Below, in pieces: positions 45,788 to 55,249 of a stretch of 64,000 nt of DNA. The notes beneath the pieces are model-generated. The model was not told where the DNA came from. It did no database searches and saw only the letters and a list, made by a program, of their open reading frames with translations. The DNA is taken from positions 434,001-498,000 of the forward strand of contig NZ_CAADFC020000004.1 of the NCBI RefSeq assembly GCF_900696085.1. The letters are read 5' to 3'. The stretch's first letter is position 1, and each line of letters begins with the position of its first letter. The stretch comes from Bradyrhizobium ivorense (lineage in GTDB: Bacteria > Pseudomonadota > Alphaproteobacteria > Rhizobiales > Xanthobacteraceae). A program made the position numbers and the translations under genes.

Positions 45788-46837
45788 ATGCGTAATCCAT
45801 TGGGCCTGATGCTGGCCAGTGTTGTCATGGCGGTCGTGATCGCCGGAGCGTGGTTCTGGACCTCCTCCCGCGCCACCGCTCCCCAAACCCAGGCTGCCAA
45901 GGCCGATCCGGCTCCCGCGCCGGCGCCGAAGCTGGCCGCCAGGGACGATGTCGAGGTCACCGCGGCGCTCTCGTCGAAGCGCGCCGAGGCCGCGCCGGCC
46001 CCGGCTCCCGCTCCGGCGCCGCAGCCCGCACCGGTCGCGGCCGCGCCGAAGACGACCTGCAACAATCCCGACGCGCTCGGCGTCAGCCGCACCGTGGTGG
46101 TCGACACCAACGGCGGACCCGGCTTCGGCTTCCTGCAGTACAAGCAGTACGACTTCCTGACCGAGAAGGAGATCGTGCTGACCTTCGACGACGGTCCGTG
46201 GCCGACCACGCCCGCCGTGTTGAAGGCGCTGGCCGATGAGTGCACCAAGGCGGTGTTCTTCCCGATCGGCATGCACACCACCTACCATCCGGACATTCTC
46301 CGCCAGGTTGCCGCCGCCGGCCACACCATCGGCGCCCACACCTGGTCGCACGCGCATCTCGCCGGCAAGAAGATCACCGAGCAGCAGGCCAAGGACGAGA
46401 TCGAGAAGGGTTTTAGCGCGGTGAAGCTCGCGCTCGGCCAAAACCCCGCGCCGTTCTTCCGCTTCCCGGCGCTGGCCCACACGCCGGCGACCACGGCCTA
46501 TCTCGGCACCCGCAACATCGCGATGTTCTCGGTCGACGTCGATTCCAACGACTTCAAGTCGAAGAACGCCGACGAGGTGATCAACAACGTGATGACCAAG
46601 CTCGACAAGGAGCACAAGGGCATCATCCTGATGCACGACCTGCAGAAGCACACCGCCCAGGCGCTGCCGACCTTGCTGCGCAAGCTGAAGGCCGGCGGCT
46701 ACAAGGTGGTCTGGATGAAGGCCAAGCAACAGCTCGAGACGCTGCCCGAATACGACGCGATGATGGTGAAGAACGAGAAGGTGCCTACCGCAGCGGCGCG
46801 GCCGGTGAGCAGCGTGATTCAGACGGTGGCGGATTAG
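45788..46837 (+). CDS. Polysaccharide deacetylase family protein
   Basis: 349 residues from MRNPLGLMLASVVMAVVIAG, an N-terminal signal anchor, followed by a Pro/Ala-rich stretch with paired PAPAPAP repeats. The NodB-type domain has motif 1 LTFDDGPWPTT (catalytic Asp pair), the metal His pair in GAHTWSHAHLAG, and FFRFPALAHTPAT. It likely removes acetyl groups from a cell-surface polymer such as peptidoglycan or a polysaccharide. The terminator at 46876 follows. GAGAG lies upstream of the ATG. Confidence 0.88.
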   Translation: MRNPLGLMLASVVMAVVIAGAWFWTSSRATAPQTQAAKADPAPAPAPKLAARDDVEVTAALSSKRAEAAPAPAPAPAPQPAPVAAAPKTTCNNPDALGVSRTVVVDTNGGPGFGFLQYKQYDFLTEKEIVLTFDDGPWPTTPAVLKALADECTKAVFFPIGMHTTYHPDILRQVAAAGHTIGAHTWSHAHLAGKKITEQQAKDEIEKGFSAVKLALGQNPAPFFRFPALAHTPATTAYLGTRNIAMFSVDVDSNDFKSKNADEVINNVMTKLDKEHKGIILMHDLQKHTAQALPTLLRKLKAGGYKVVWMKAKQQLETLPEYDAMMVKNEKVPTAAARPVSSVIQTVAD

Positions 46838-46875
46838 CGCGGTAGCTTCGCCGGGATCAGCATTCGAGCAGACAG

Positions 46876-46906
46876 CGCCCCTGGATTCGATCCAGGGGCG
46901 TTTTTT
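46876..46906 (+). terminator. Intrinsic terminator of the deacetylase gene
   Basis: Perfect 11-bp stem CGCCCCTGGAT (46876-46886) and ATCCAGGGGCG (46890-46900), loop TCG, followed by TTTTTT, 39 bp after the stop. Confidence 0.92.
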
Positions 46907-47019
46907 CTTATTGCCGTAAAGCCGCCGCTGCGCTGGGGCCAACGACAGCCGGGCATGGTCAGTCGGCTCCGCCGCGTGATAGGGTTTGGTCGCACCTAAT
47001 CCATTTCGGGGCCGGCGTC

Positions 47020-48237
47020 ATGATCAACAAAGCCGATGCCATCATTATTGGGTCCGGCGGCCTCGGCGCTGCCACAGCATATTACTTGAGCAAACGCAAA
47101 GGTCTCAGCGTAGCTCTCGTCGACAAGCATGATATCGGATCGCAAACCTCGCCGCGCGCTGCAGGCATGGTGAGCTGCGTTCGCAAAAGCGACCTGATGA
47201 CGAGCCTCATCAAGGACGCATGCCGCAAGATTGAGGCGTTTACCGAAGAAACCGGACAACCTCTCGATTGGGTGCATTCGGGCAGCCTGAAGATCGCGCG
47301 TCGGCCGCAAGACGCGGAGGTGATCAAGGCCGACTTTGAGCGCAGTCGGCGTATGGGCCTCGATGTCGAGCTGATCTCTCCAGAGCAGGCCAGCCGCCTC
47401 AATCCATTTCTGAAGCCGACGGGCGTGGTAGCGGCAATGTGGATCGGCGACGACAGGTATTTCGACCCGGCTCAGGTTGCTGTCGGCTTCGCCAAGGCAG
47501 CGGCGCGTCAGGGCGCGACCCTGTTGCCGAACACAGACGTGCTGAGCGTGAACATCAGCGCCGGCAAGGTGACGGGCGTAACCACCGCGAACGGCATCAT
47601 TGAAGGCTCCATCGTCGTCGATGCGGCGGGTGCATGGACGCGACAGGTAGCGGAGGCAAGTGGAATTCGTGTCCCGCTGGTCCCGACCCGACAGCAACTG
47701 ATCGTGACCGAACCGTTGGACGGCGCGCGCGCCGACCTGCCGATGGTTCGGATCATGGATGCCGCGGTGTACACGCGCCCGTGCCAGGGTGGCTTCCTCT
47801 GGGGCGTTTACGAGGAAACGCCGAGATTTTTCGACATGCAGTCGCTCGGTGCCAATTTCGACGTCAAGGACATGCCACTCGACATCGAGGTGCTTCGTGC
47901 TGCCGCCATCGAAGTCAAGGATCAGTTCCCGGTCCTGCAAACCGCCAAGGTGCGAGAATTTCGCGGCGGCATACCGACGATGACGGCCGACGGTCATCAT
48001 ATTCTCGGCCCCGCGCCCGGGACTGCGGGCTTTTACTTTGCAAGCGGATGCAATGTCGCCGGACTTTCGATTTCGCCAGCCGTTGGAGAGCTGCTCGCAA
48101 CCTGGATAGTGGACGGCGAGCCGCGCGTTGATCTCTCCCTGATGTCCGTCACGCGCTTCAACGACCGGGCATGGTCTGAACCCGAGCTGCACAGGGAAGC
48201 GGCTTGGCAATACCGGCACTTCTACGGCGCGGTCTAA
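47020..48237 (+). CDS. DAO-type FAD-dependent oxidoreductase
   Basis: 405 residues. FAD loop AIIIGSGGLGAATAYYLSKR then ALVDKHDIGSQTSPRAAGMV, and the DAO-type C-terminal GGIPTMTADGHHILGPAPGT. It resembles sarcosine oxidase beta and related glycine/sarcosine/proline oxidases, so a small amine or amino acid is a likely substrate. The mid region SFADMPLDIEVLRAAAIEVK holds no further hint. The gene and the tract after it look AT-richer than most neighbours, and it lies between a strong terminator and tRNA-Thr, so recent acquisition is possible. No membrane segment. No other subunit gene adjacent. Confidence 0.8.
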   Translation: MINKADAIIIGSGGLGAATAYYLSKRKGLSVALVDKHDIGSQTSPRAAGMVSCVRKSDLMTSLIKDACRKIEAFTEETGQPLDWVHSGSLKIARRPQDAEVIKADFERSRRMGLDVELISPEQASRLNPFLKPTGVVAAMWIGDDRYFDPAQVAVGFAKAAARQGATLLPNTDVLSVNISAGKVTGVTTANGIIEGSIVVDAAGAWTRQVAEASGIRVPLVPTRQQLIVTEPLDGARADLPMVRIMDAAVYTRPCQGGFLWGVYEETPRFFDMQSLGANFDVKDMPLDIEVLRAAAIEVKDQFPVLQTAKVREFRGGIPTMTADGHHILGPAPGTAGFYFASGCNVAGLSISPAVGELLATWIVDGEPRVDLSLMSVTRFNDRAWSEPELHREAAWQYRHFYGAV

Positions 48238-48377
48238 CTAGCCCCCTCGCCGCGCGGCCGATCCCTCCTGGCCTAGGGTGCGCCCCCGGGGGTAGGGCCA
48301 AAATTCGTCGGCGCGGATCGGCCCATAATGCCTCTCGGCACGATGCAGAAAATTCCAGAAATTGGGGCCGAGGGCCT
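48238..48377. other. Short gap, no feature seen
   Basis: Carries CTGGCCTAGGGTGCGCCC-like GC-rich sequence. I see no coding frame or repeat with support here; it separates the oxidoreductase from the small gene on the opposite strand. Confidence 0.35.
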
Positions 48378-48548
48378 CTACGCTGCCCAGTCCATGATTG
48401 CGTCAATGAAAGTCTGAGCCTGACGGATCGCATCCTGCCTAGTAGCGCAAACGCCGACCGAGACTGTCCTGCCCTTTCCCACGGTCCATTTCCAACCGCT
48501 CGGGTAGCTCATTTCTATGACTGAAAAGCTGATGCCTCGATGTTCCAC
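48378..48548 (-). CDS. Small GWKWTV-type protein of unknown function
   Basis: 56 residues from GTG at 48548, with GGAGG exactly six bases upstream, a strong ribosome site. The peptide reads MEHRGISFSVIEM, then SYPSGWKWTV, then RQDAIRQAQTFIDAIMDWAA. The order of an EHRG/EYRG start, a P-x-GWKWTV core, a Gly-x-Ser/Val-CATR turn and an AI-x2-AQ-x2-ID helix matches a family of short proteins that is numerous in Bradyrhizobium, and no function is known. Not seen by length-based gene calling. An ATG at codon 13 is an alternative start but lacks the ribosome site. Confidence 0.7.
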   Translation of the reverse strand: MEHRGISFSVIEMSYPSGWKWTVGKGRTVSVGVCATRQDAIRQAQTFIDAIMDWAA

Positions 48549-48760
48549 GGAGGGCCTCCGCTTAACATGGTTGTCATGCGCTCAATGAGGTTACTGCATC
48601 GGATCGGCTCAGCCAAGGCAACGGCCGCCTCCCTTTCACGGGAGCGAGCTGCGGCTATCGGCGCAAGGGGCGAAGTCGATTTCCACGCGTCCGGGAAGCA
48701 GCGCGGATGGCCTCCCGCACCTATGGCAAAATCTGAAGTCGCGAAATCGGGGCTAAGTGC

Positions 48761-48836
48761 TGGTGCCGCAAGAGGGATTCGAACCCCCGACCCCGTCATT
48801 ACGAATGACGTGCTCTACCGACTGAGCTATTGCGGC
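48761..48836 (-). tRNA. tRNA-Thr (anticodon CGT)
   Basis: Cloverleaf on the minus strand: acceptor GCCGCAA / TTGCGGC, D-arm GCTC/GAGC, anticodon stem CGTCA / TGACG around TTCGTAA (anticodon CGT), T-arm GGGGG-TTCGAAT-CCCTC, discriminator A and encoded CCA. Both ends match. Confidence 0.97.
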
Positions 48837-48946
48837 GGACCGTTCGGCGAGTGCCTGATAACGCGTGCCACCTGATATCGGGCATGGGCCCAATTGGCAA
48901 GGCAAAGGGTCTGCAACCCGCGCTTCTGCTGACATCTAACCGCAGA

Positions 48947-50695
48947 TTAGCTTCCCAAACGTGACAGAAATCCCTTCCAGCCGCCGATCTGGGCCTTTGG
49001 CGGGCCGATTTGTTCCGCGAATTCGTCCGCGGGGCCGTCCTCGTCGACGCCGGGGTCGTCGGGGGCGCGGACGATCGGGATCACGGCCGGGATCGGGGCC
49101 GGCGCTGATTTTGGCAGGTCGGTCCGGGAGCGGAACAAGGGGGCCGGCGCCGGGGGCGCTGATTCGGGCTTTGGGGCGGGCTCGGGTGCGGCCACCACTT
49201 CGGCCGGGGCCGGTTCAGCTTCGAGGGCCGTGGGCACCGGGGCGTTGTCCTGTACGGTCGGGGCTGGCTCGGCCGGCTTCACCTCGATCGGCTCGGCCGG
49301 TGTTGGCGCGGGGGCCGGCAGCTCGCCGGCCGCCGGCTTCGGCGGCTCGACCGGGCGCGGCGCCAGCATCGCTTCCTCGAACGGCGAGGTCTCGATCGCG
49401 CTGCCCTTGTCCGACGGCAGGGCGGCGACCGGGGTCTGCCACTGGAAGGCGTCGAGCCGGCCGGTGACCGGCGACACCGGACGCCAGCGGTCCGAGACAT
49501 AGCCGTCGGCGGTCCACACCGGATCGTGCAGCGCGCGCACCGCGCGCAAGGTCCAGGCGCGGGCGCGGCCGCTGTCGCCGTGCTCGGTGCGCTCGATCTC
49601 GGCCATCAGCAGCGCGACGCGCTGGGTCGGCGCTGAAGTGAACGGCTCCAGCGCCGCGCGCGCCTTGGCGAATTCGGCGGCATCGATCGCGGCGCGGGCG
49701 ATCGCCAGCGCGCCTTCGATATGGCCCGGCGTCTTCGCCGCCAGCGTCTCGACCCGCACCAGGCGCTGCCGCGCGGCATCGCCGAGCCGCACATGGGCAT
49801 AAGCGTCGGCGAGGTCGGGATGCGGCTGCGCCAGCCATGCGGTCTCGACCAGGCGCATCGCGCGGCGCACCTGATGCGCCTCGCTCTCGAATTTCGCCGC
49901 CAACACCGCGGCCGGGATCAGCGTCGGCGCCAGCTTGACCGCCTCCTTCACGCTCTCGCGCGCCAGGTCGCGATCGACGCTCTCCAATTCCAGCGCGCGC
50001 GCCGTGAGCAGCACGCCGCGCTGGCGCCGGTAGGTCGCCTTGTCGATCAGGCCGGAGCTCTGGTTGTTGTCGATGATCGAGAGAGCGCCGGCCCAATCGC
50101 CCTTGGCGCAGCAGAAGCCGAGCACCGCATGCGAGGCCCATGACGACGACGGCGACAGTTTCAGCGCTTCCTCCGCGACCATCACCGCGGTGACCGGATC
50201 GTCGGCGCGCTGCGCCTCGATGAACAGGCCGCGCAGGCCCAGCAGCCGCGTGTCTTCGCGCTCGGCCATGGCGCGGAAGGCGCGCTGCGCGCCGTCGCGG
50301 TCGCCGTCGAGCTGCGCCGATTGCGCGTGCAACAGCAGTGTCAGCGGATCGTTGCCGGCATGGCGCCGCGCCACCTCGGCATGCACGCGCGCCGAGGTCG
50401 AATCGCCGTGGCCGATCGCGAGCAAACCTTGGGTGATGGCGCGGCGGCCGCGGGCGTGCAGCCGCTCGCGCCTGTTACGGCGGACGTAAGCCGGCACCTT
50501 CCACAGCGCGCGCAGGATCACGCCTGCCAGCATCGCGCCGACCAGCACGAGCGCGAGCAGGAACAGCGGCTGCTTCGACGTCAGGCGCAGCCCGCCCCAT
50601 GACAGCACAAGATCGCCGGGCTGATCGGCCAGCCAGGCCGCGCCCCCACCAACGACCGCGATCAGCAGGAGAAACAGAATGATCCGGATCATCAA
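48947..50695 (-). CDS. hemY: HemY-like heme biosynthesis-associated membrane protein
   Basis: 582 residues. Two N-terminal hydrophobic segments (MIRIILFLLLIAVVGGGAAW and PLFLLALVLVGAMLAGVILR) match the HemY N-domain (Pfam HemY_N), followed by TPR-like helices (LLAIGHGDSTSARVHAEVAR, LLGLRGLFIEAQRADDPVTA) and a long Pro/Ala-rich tail. HemY of this type is linked to late heme biosynthesis or porphyrin handling and is not the HemY oxidase of Bacillus. It is 17 bp downstream of the mic60-like gene, and hemD is further up, in a conserved alphaproteobacterial order. Confidence 0.9.
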   Translation of the reverse strand: MMIRIILFLLLIAVVGGGAAWLADQPGDLVLSWGGLRLTSKQPLFLLALVLVGAMLAGVILRALWKVPAYVRRNRRERLHARGRRAITQGLLAIGHGDSTSARVHAEVARRHAGNDPLTLLLHAQSAQLDGDRDGAQRAFRAMAEREDTRLLGLRGLFIEAQRADDPVTAVMVAEEALKLSPSSSWASHAVLGFCCAKGDWAGALSIIDNNQSSGLIDKATYRRQRGVLLTARALELESVDRDLARESVKEAVKLAPTLIPAAVLAAKFESEAHQVRRAMRLVETAWLAQPHPDLADAYAHVRLGDAARQRLVRVETLAAKTPGHIEGALAIARAAIDAAEFAKARAALEPFTSAPTQRVALLMAEIERTEHGDSGRARAWTLRAVRALHDPVWTADGYVSDRWRPVSPVTGRLDAFQWQTPVAALPSDKGSAIETSPFEEAMLAPRPVEPPKPAAGELPAPAPTPAEPIEVKPAEPAPTVQDNAPVPTALEAEPAPAEVVAAPEPAPKPESAPPAPAPLFRSRTDLPKSAPAPIPAVIPIVRAPDDPGVDEDGPADEFAEQIGPPKAQIGGWKGFLSRLGS

Positions 50696-50712
50696 AGACC
50701 TATTGCAATGAC

Positions 50713-51930
50713 CTACTGGTTGACCGTGGCGAGCGCCGCCATGGCGTTGTCGGCGAATTTCCGCGAGGCGCCAAGCGCCGCGCGGCGTGCGTCCACCTTG
50801 TCGAGCCAGGCTTGCGCCGCGGTGCGATCGGCCGGCGGCAGCGACTTCAATTCGCGCTCGGTCAATGCAAGATCATTATGGACGGCGGCAGATGTCACGC
50901 GCGCGACGATGCTGCCGCGATCGGTGCCGGTGCCGTCGGTCCGCTCGATGCGGATCAGCTTTGAGGCGCCGGCCTGCAGACGATCGACCAGCCCGGCGTT
51001 CGCCACCGGCGCGTCCGGCGGCGGCGGTGCGAGGCGCGGCACGATCTCGAGCAGCTCGCGGCACAGCGCGTTCGCGCTCGGCACGCCCGACGCCGCAAAG
51101 GTCTCGAGCGGCTTCAGCGTCGCGGAATCGTCGGACAGCGCCTTGGCGGCGTCGAGCGTCGAGCCGTAGGGATCGCCGTGGCGGACCGCGACGTCGAGCA
51201 GCGACGCCGCGACCACCCGGCGCAGCGGCACGTCATCGGCCTTAGCTTCGGCCTTGCTGTCGGCGATCTTGCCGTCCTGTGCTTTCAGCGCGCCCTCGAT
51301 CCGGTCGATCCGCGCGGTGATGCTGGAAAGATCCGGCGCGGCCGCACCGTTGCGGGGCGCGGCATTGGCCGCGGCCGCGAGCTTGTCGGATTGCGCGCGC
51401 GTCGTGGCGAGCTCGCTGCGAAGCGCTGTGATCGATTTGTCGAGCGCCTCCAGCCGCGCCGCTGTCGCGGGATCGCCCGCCGGCTTGCTCAGCTTCGCTT
51501 CGACGCCGGTGATGCGGCCGGTGAGTTCGTCGATGGCCGCGGCGGTATTGAGCTGCGGTGTCGCCGCCGGCTGCACCGCCGGCCAGCCGAGCAGCCAGCC
51601 GACGGCGATCACCAGCGCCGCGGCGACCGCACCGGATACCGGCGCGATCACCCAGGGCGACACCGGGCGCGGCGGTTCAAATTCCGACGCCGTGGCAACG
51701 GTCTCGGGCTCCGGCTGCGGCGCGGCCTCAGGCTGGGGCGTCGTCTCAGGCGCGGCCGCATCCGCGGATGCGCTCGCCGCGTCCTTGGCCGGCTCTACGC
51801 CCGCCTCTTTGGGCCCCTCCGCCTTGGTCTCGCTGGAAACCTCGGTCGCCGCGAGATCGATGGTCGGCGGCGCGCGCTTCGGCCTTGCATCCGGCGACGG
51901 TGTGGTGTCCTCGGGCCTCTCTTCAGCCAT
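50713..51930 (-). CDS. Mic60/mitofilin homologue (COG4223)
   Basis: 405 residues. Disordered acidic N-terminus of about 90 residues (KRAPPTIDLAATEVSSETKA), one membrane segment (WVIAPVSGAVAAALVIAVGW), a coiled coil around 130-235 (ALDKSITALRSELATTRAQS) and a C-terminal helical domain (LLDVAVRHGDPYGSTLDAAK, RTAAQAWLDKVDARRAALGA) that contains the mitofilin signature by position. Alphaproteobacterial Mic60 is the ancestor of the mitochondrial crista-junction protein and occurs next to heme genes, as here between hemY and hemD. Bacterial Mic60 is thought to bend membranes and contact the outer membrane; the job here is inference. Confidence 0.85.
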   Translation of the reverse strand: MAEERPEDTTPSPDARPKRAPPTIDLAATEVSSETKAEGPKEAGVEPAKDAASASADAAAPETTPQPEAAPQPEPETVATASEFEPPRPVSPWVIAPVSGAVAAALVIAVGWLLGWPAVQPAATPQLNTAAAIDELTGRITGVEAKLSKPAGDPATAARLEALDKSITALRSELATTRAQSDKLAAAANAAPRNGAAAPDLSSITARIDRIEGALKAQDGKIADSKAEAKADDVPLRRVVAASLLDVAVRHGDPYGSTLDAAKALSDDSATLKPLETFAASGVPSANALCRELLEIVPRLAPPPPDAPVANAGLVDRLQAGASKLIRIERTDGTGTDRGSIVARVTSAAVHNDLALTERELKSLPPADRTAAQAWLDKVDARRAALGASRKFADNAMAALATVNQ

Positions 51931-52043
51931 CGCGGGGGGTCCTCAATACTTGCTGGCCGCGCATTCTAACAGAATCGGCGCAGCTTCTTAGAGCACGATC
52001 GGAAAAACCGAGCACTGGCTAACATCATGTTCAGACGAAAGAA

Positions 52044-52784
52044 TTATGTCGACGTCGGGCGCAGGGCGCGCCCTAAGGCGTCGAGCAGGGCAGTTTCATC
52101 CGGCTGCGCCGCCACCACCACCTGGGTGGCGCCGGCGTCGTGCAGCACGGAGGCGACCGAGGCTGACATGCAGCATTGCGGCAGCGCCAAGGCCGAAATC
52201 TCCAGCCCGCCGGCCCGCACGGCGTCGACGAAGGCCCGGGCGCTGCGGCGGGAATAATGCAGCACCGCCGTGATCCGGTTCGCCATGAAGGCGTCGCCGA
52301 TCTCGCCCGGCAAGCTTGCCACCGGCGCCATCCGGTAGGCGGTGTGGGTGACGACGGTCATTCCCTTGGCGCCGAGCTCGCCGGCGAGGTCGCGCGACAG
52401 GTCGGCGCCGGCAAGATAGAGCAGCGTGGCGGCCTTTTTCAGCTTGCCGGCCTTGACCTGCGCCAGCACCAGGTCGCGCAGCGCCGCCGCATCGCCCTTG
52501 GCCGCGATCACCTGGTCGAAGCCGGCCGCGCGCGCGGCATCGGCGGTGTGGGTCCCGACCGCGAACAGCGGCAGCCGCAACAGCCGGCTGCCGGCGAGAT
52601 CGATCGCCCGCAGCGCATTGGCGCTGGTCACGATGACGGCGTCATGATCGGCGCCGTCATCGTCATGAAACGGCAGCGGCTCGAAGCGCAGCAGCGGCGC
52701 CGCCAGGGCGTCAAAGCCCCGCTTGCGCAGGGCCGCCAGCGTCGCCTCATTGTCGGGATGCGGGCGCGTAACGAGGACAACCAC
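52044..52784 (-). CDS. hemD: Uroporphyrinogen-III synthase
   Basis: Closes hydroxymethylbilane to uroporphyrinogen III in tetrapyrrole synthesis. 246 residues. [20 protein letters not shown], a weakly conserved family, with [32 protein letters not shown] and [10 protein letters not shown] as family blocks. It heads the run hemD - mic60-like - hemY. A degraded palindrome (51992-52027) lies between it and the mic60-like gene. Its divergent neighbour is tsaD. Confidence 0.88.
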   Translation of the reverse strand: MVVLVTRPHPDNEATLAALRKRGFDALAAPLLRFEPLPFHDDDGADHDAVIVTSANALRAIDLAGSRLLRLPLFAVGTHTADAARAAGFDQVIAAKGDAAALRDLVLAQVKAGKLKKAATLLYLAGADLSRDLAGELGAKGMTVVTHTAYRMAPVASLPGEIGDAFMANRITAVLHYSRRSARAFVDAVRAGGLEISALALPQCCMSASVASVLHDAGATQVVVAAQPDETALLDALGRALRPTST

Positions 52785-52962
52785 CGGTCAGGACTCCAGG
52801 CGCAAGAGATGGGACTTGGTGACCGATTGCACTTTGAGACCTCGCAATGCTACCCCGGAAGGGACATCTCTCTCGAAATTGAGCACGGGCCGGACAGGTA
52901 GTTCCCACCCGTCCGGATCATGCTCCGTAGCACAAGAGCCGAAATTGGGTCACGAACCGCCG

Positions 52963-54036
52963 ATGCTGGTGTTGGGAATCGAGACCACCTGCGACGAGAC
53001 CGCGGCCGCCGTGGTCGAGCGCCAGGCGGACGGCTCGGGAAAAATCCTGTCCAACATCGTGCGCTCGCAGACCGCCGAGCACGCCCGCTTCGGCGGCGTG
53101 GTGCCGGAGATCGCCGCGCGCGCCCATGTCGACCTGCTCGACGGCATCGTCGCGAGCGCGATGAAGGAGGCCGGCGTCGGCTATGCGCAGCTCTCGGCCG
53201 TGGCGGCGGCTGCGGGCCCCGGCCTGATCGGCGGCGTGATCGTCGGGTTGACCACCGCAAAGGCGATCGCGATGGTGCATGACATGCCGCTGATCGCGGT
53301 GAACCATCTCGAGGCGCACGCGCTGACGCCGCGGCTGACCTGCGCGCTGGCGTTCCCGTACTGCCTGTTCCTGGCCTCGGGCGGCCACACCCAGATCGTC
53401 GCCGTGGTCGGCGTCGGGCAATATGTGCGGCTCGGCACCACGGTCGACGACGCCATGGGCGAGGCGTTCGACAAGGTGGCGAAGATGCTGTCGCTGCCCT
53501 ATCCGGGCGGGCCGCAGGTCGAGCGCGCCGCCGAGGACGGCGACGCCAAACGCTTTACCTTTCCGCGCCCGATGCTCGGGCGGCCCGATGCGAATTTCTC
53601 GCTGTCGGGACTGAAGACCGCGGTGCGCAACGAAGCGAGCCGGCTGGTGCCGCTGGAGCCGCAGGACGTCAGCGATCTCTGCGCGAGCTTTCAGGCCGCG
53701 GTGCTGGAAACGACGGCGGACCGGCTGAGCGTCGGCCTAAAATTGTTCCAGGAGCAGTTCGGCACGCCGCGGGCGCTGGTCGCGGCCGGCGGCGTAGCCG
53801 CCAACCGCGCGATCCGCGGCGCGCTGCAGGATGTCGCGGCGCGCGCCGAGACCACGCTGATCATCCCGCCGCCGGCGCTGTGCACCGACAATGGCGCGAT
53901 GATCGCCTGGGCCGGCGCCGAGCGGATGGCGCTCGGCCTGACCGACACGATGGAAGCTCCGCCGCGCGCCCGCTGGCTGCTCGACGCCAACGCCAAGGCG
54001 CCCGTCGGCCACGCCAACAGCCGCGCGGGATATTGA
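52963..54036 (+). CDS. tsaD: tRNA N6-threonylcarbamoyladenosine synthase subunit TsaD
   Basis: Makes t6A37 in ANN-decoding tRNAs with TsaB/C/E. 357 residues from [20 protein letters not shown]. The metal-binding HxxxH is [10 protein letters not shown], and the ASKHA nucleotide elements [29 protein letters not shown] and [12 protein letters not shown] are present. ATG at 52963 is chosen over an 80-codon upstream extension that runs into intergenic sequence. The upstream ribosome site is weak. Confidence 0.97.
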   Translation: MLVLGIETTCDETAAAVVERQADGSGKILSNIVRSQTAEHARFGGVVPEIAARAHVDLLDGIVASAMKEAGVGYAQLSAVAAAAGPGLIGGVIVGLTTAKAIAMVHDMPLIAVNHLEAHALTPRLTCALAFPYCLFLASGGHTQIVAVVGVGQYVRLGTTVDDAMGEAFDKVAKMLSLPYPGGPQVERAAEDGDAKRFTFPRPMLGRPDANFSLSGLKTAVRNEASRLVPLEPQDVSDLCASFQAAVLETTADRLSVGLKLFQEQFGTPRALVAAGGVAANRAIRGALQDVAARAETTLIIPPPALCTDNGAMIAWAGAERMALGLTDTMEAPPRARWLLDANAKAPVGHANSRAGY

Positions 54037-54080
54037 GTTTCTGCAAATGGAAATCACTCGCGCCGCGATCTCCGCTTCAC

Positions 54081-54251
54081 CTCGCCCCGCTCTTGTCCGC
54101 CGAAGCCCGCCTTCGGGCGAAGGCGGATGCGGGGAGAAGTCGGATCGCGTCACGAGATGCGATCCGGGTGAGGGGGACTCTCCGCACGGCCGGTGCTCGC
54201 TGATGCATCCCCTCACCCCAACCCTCTCCCCGCAAGCGCGGGGAGAGGGAG
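54081..54251. repeat. Composite palindromic repeat, CTCTCCCCGC type
   Basis: GCCGAAGCCCGCCTTCGGGC hairpin, GATCGCGTC-ACGA-GATGCGATC, GGGTGAGGGG, CCCCTCACCC and CTCTCCCCGC-AAGCG-CGGGGAGAG. Shares whole modules with 32861-33042. Between tsaD and gpsA on the same strand. Confidence 0.75.
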
Positions 54252-54268
54252 CCCGATAGAGCCAGCCG

Positions 54269-55249
54269 ATGCCGGCGTACACATCAGTCAGCGTGATCGG
54301 AGCCGGCGCCTGGGGCACGGCGCTGGCCGATGTCGCCGCGCGCGCCGGACGCAGCGTCACGCTCTACGCACGCAATGCCGCGCATGCGGCGCAGATCGAG
54401 GCGACGCGGATCAATCCGAAGCTCGCCGGTGTGCGCCTCGACCCTGCGATCGCGGTGACATCAGATATCGCGGCTGCGGCGCGCGCCGACATCATTCTCG
54501 CCGCAACGCCGGCACAGCATCTGCGCGCCGCGGTCGGTCACCTTGCGCCGCATCTCAAGCCCGGCACGCCCGTGATCGCCTGCGCCAAGGGCATCGAGCA
54601 CGGCACGCACAAATTCATGACCGAGGTCGTCGCGGAAGCGGCACCGCAGGCGGTGCCGGCGATCCTGTCGGGGCCGAGTTTTGCAGATGACGTCGCGCGC
54701 GGGCTGCCGACCGCAGTGACATTGGCGACGAAAGACGAGGCACTGGCGCGCGCGCTGGTGCAGGCGCTCGGCTCGGCGACGTTCCGGCCCTATCACGCGA
54801 CCGACGTGCGCGGCGTCGAAATCGGCGGCGCGGCGAAGAACGTGCTGGCGATCGCGGCGGGCATCGTGGTGGGCAAGAATCTCGGGGCCTCCGCGCTTGC
54901 GGCGCTGACGACGCGCGGCTTCAGCGAGCTCGCCCGCCTCGGGCGCGCCTGCGGCGCCCGCGCCGAGACGCTGGCCGGCCTGTCCGGGCTCGGCGATCTC
55001 CTGCTGAGCTGCTCGACCGCGCAATCGCGCAACTTTGCGCTCGGCGCAGCACTCGGCCGCGGCGAGGCCGCGCCGGTCGGCAAGCTCGCCGAGGGCGCCT
55101 TCACCGCGCCGGTGCTGGTCGAGCTGGCGGCTTCGCAAAGTGTCGATATGCCAGTATCAAATGCGGTCGCGGCGATTCTCGCGAACAAGCTGACCATCGA
55201 TGCCGCGATCGAGGGCCTGCTGACACGGCCGTTCAAGGCGGAGGAATGA
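54269..55249 (+). CDS. gpsA: Glycerol-3-phosphate dehydrogenase [NAD(P)+]
   Basis: Reduces dihydroxyacetone phosphate to sn-glycerol 3-phosphate for phospholipid synthesis. 326 residues. N-terminal [20 protein letters not shown], then [20 protein letters not shown] and [20 protein letters not shown] with the catalytic Lys, and [20 protein letters not shown]. Family-typical and complete. The stop overlaps the start of the EVE-domain gene (ATGA). Confidence 0.96.
   Translation: MPAYTSVSVIGAGAWGTALADVAARAGRSVTLYARNAAHAAQIEATRINPKLAGVRLDPAIAVTSDIAAAARADIILAATPAQHLRAAVGHLAPHLKPGTPVIACAKGIEHGTHKFMTEVVAEAAPQAVPAILSGPSFADDVARGLPTAVTLATKDEALARALVQALGSATFRPYHATDVRGVEIGGAAKNVLAIAAGIVVGKNLGASALAALTTRGFSELARLGRACGARAETLAGLSGLGDLLLSCSTAQSRNFALGAALGRGEAAPVGKLAEGAFTAPVLVELAASQSVDMPVSNAVAAILANKLTIDAAIEGLLTRPFKAEE

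Noticed and set aside
46907..48836. Integrated island with attachment sites at tRNA-Thr
   Set aside because: No direct repeat of the tRNA 3' end, integrase or insertion sequence was found in the flanking 2 kb, so it is recorded only as a weak observation.
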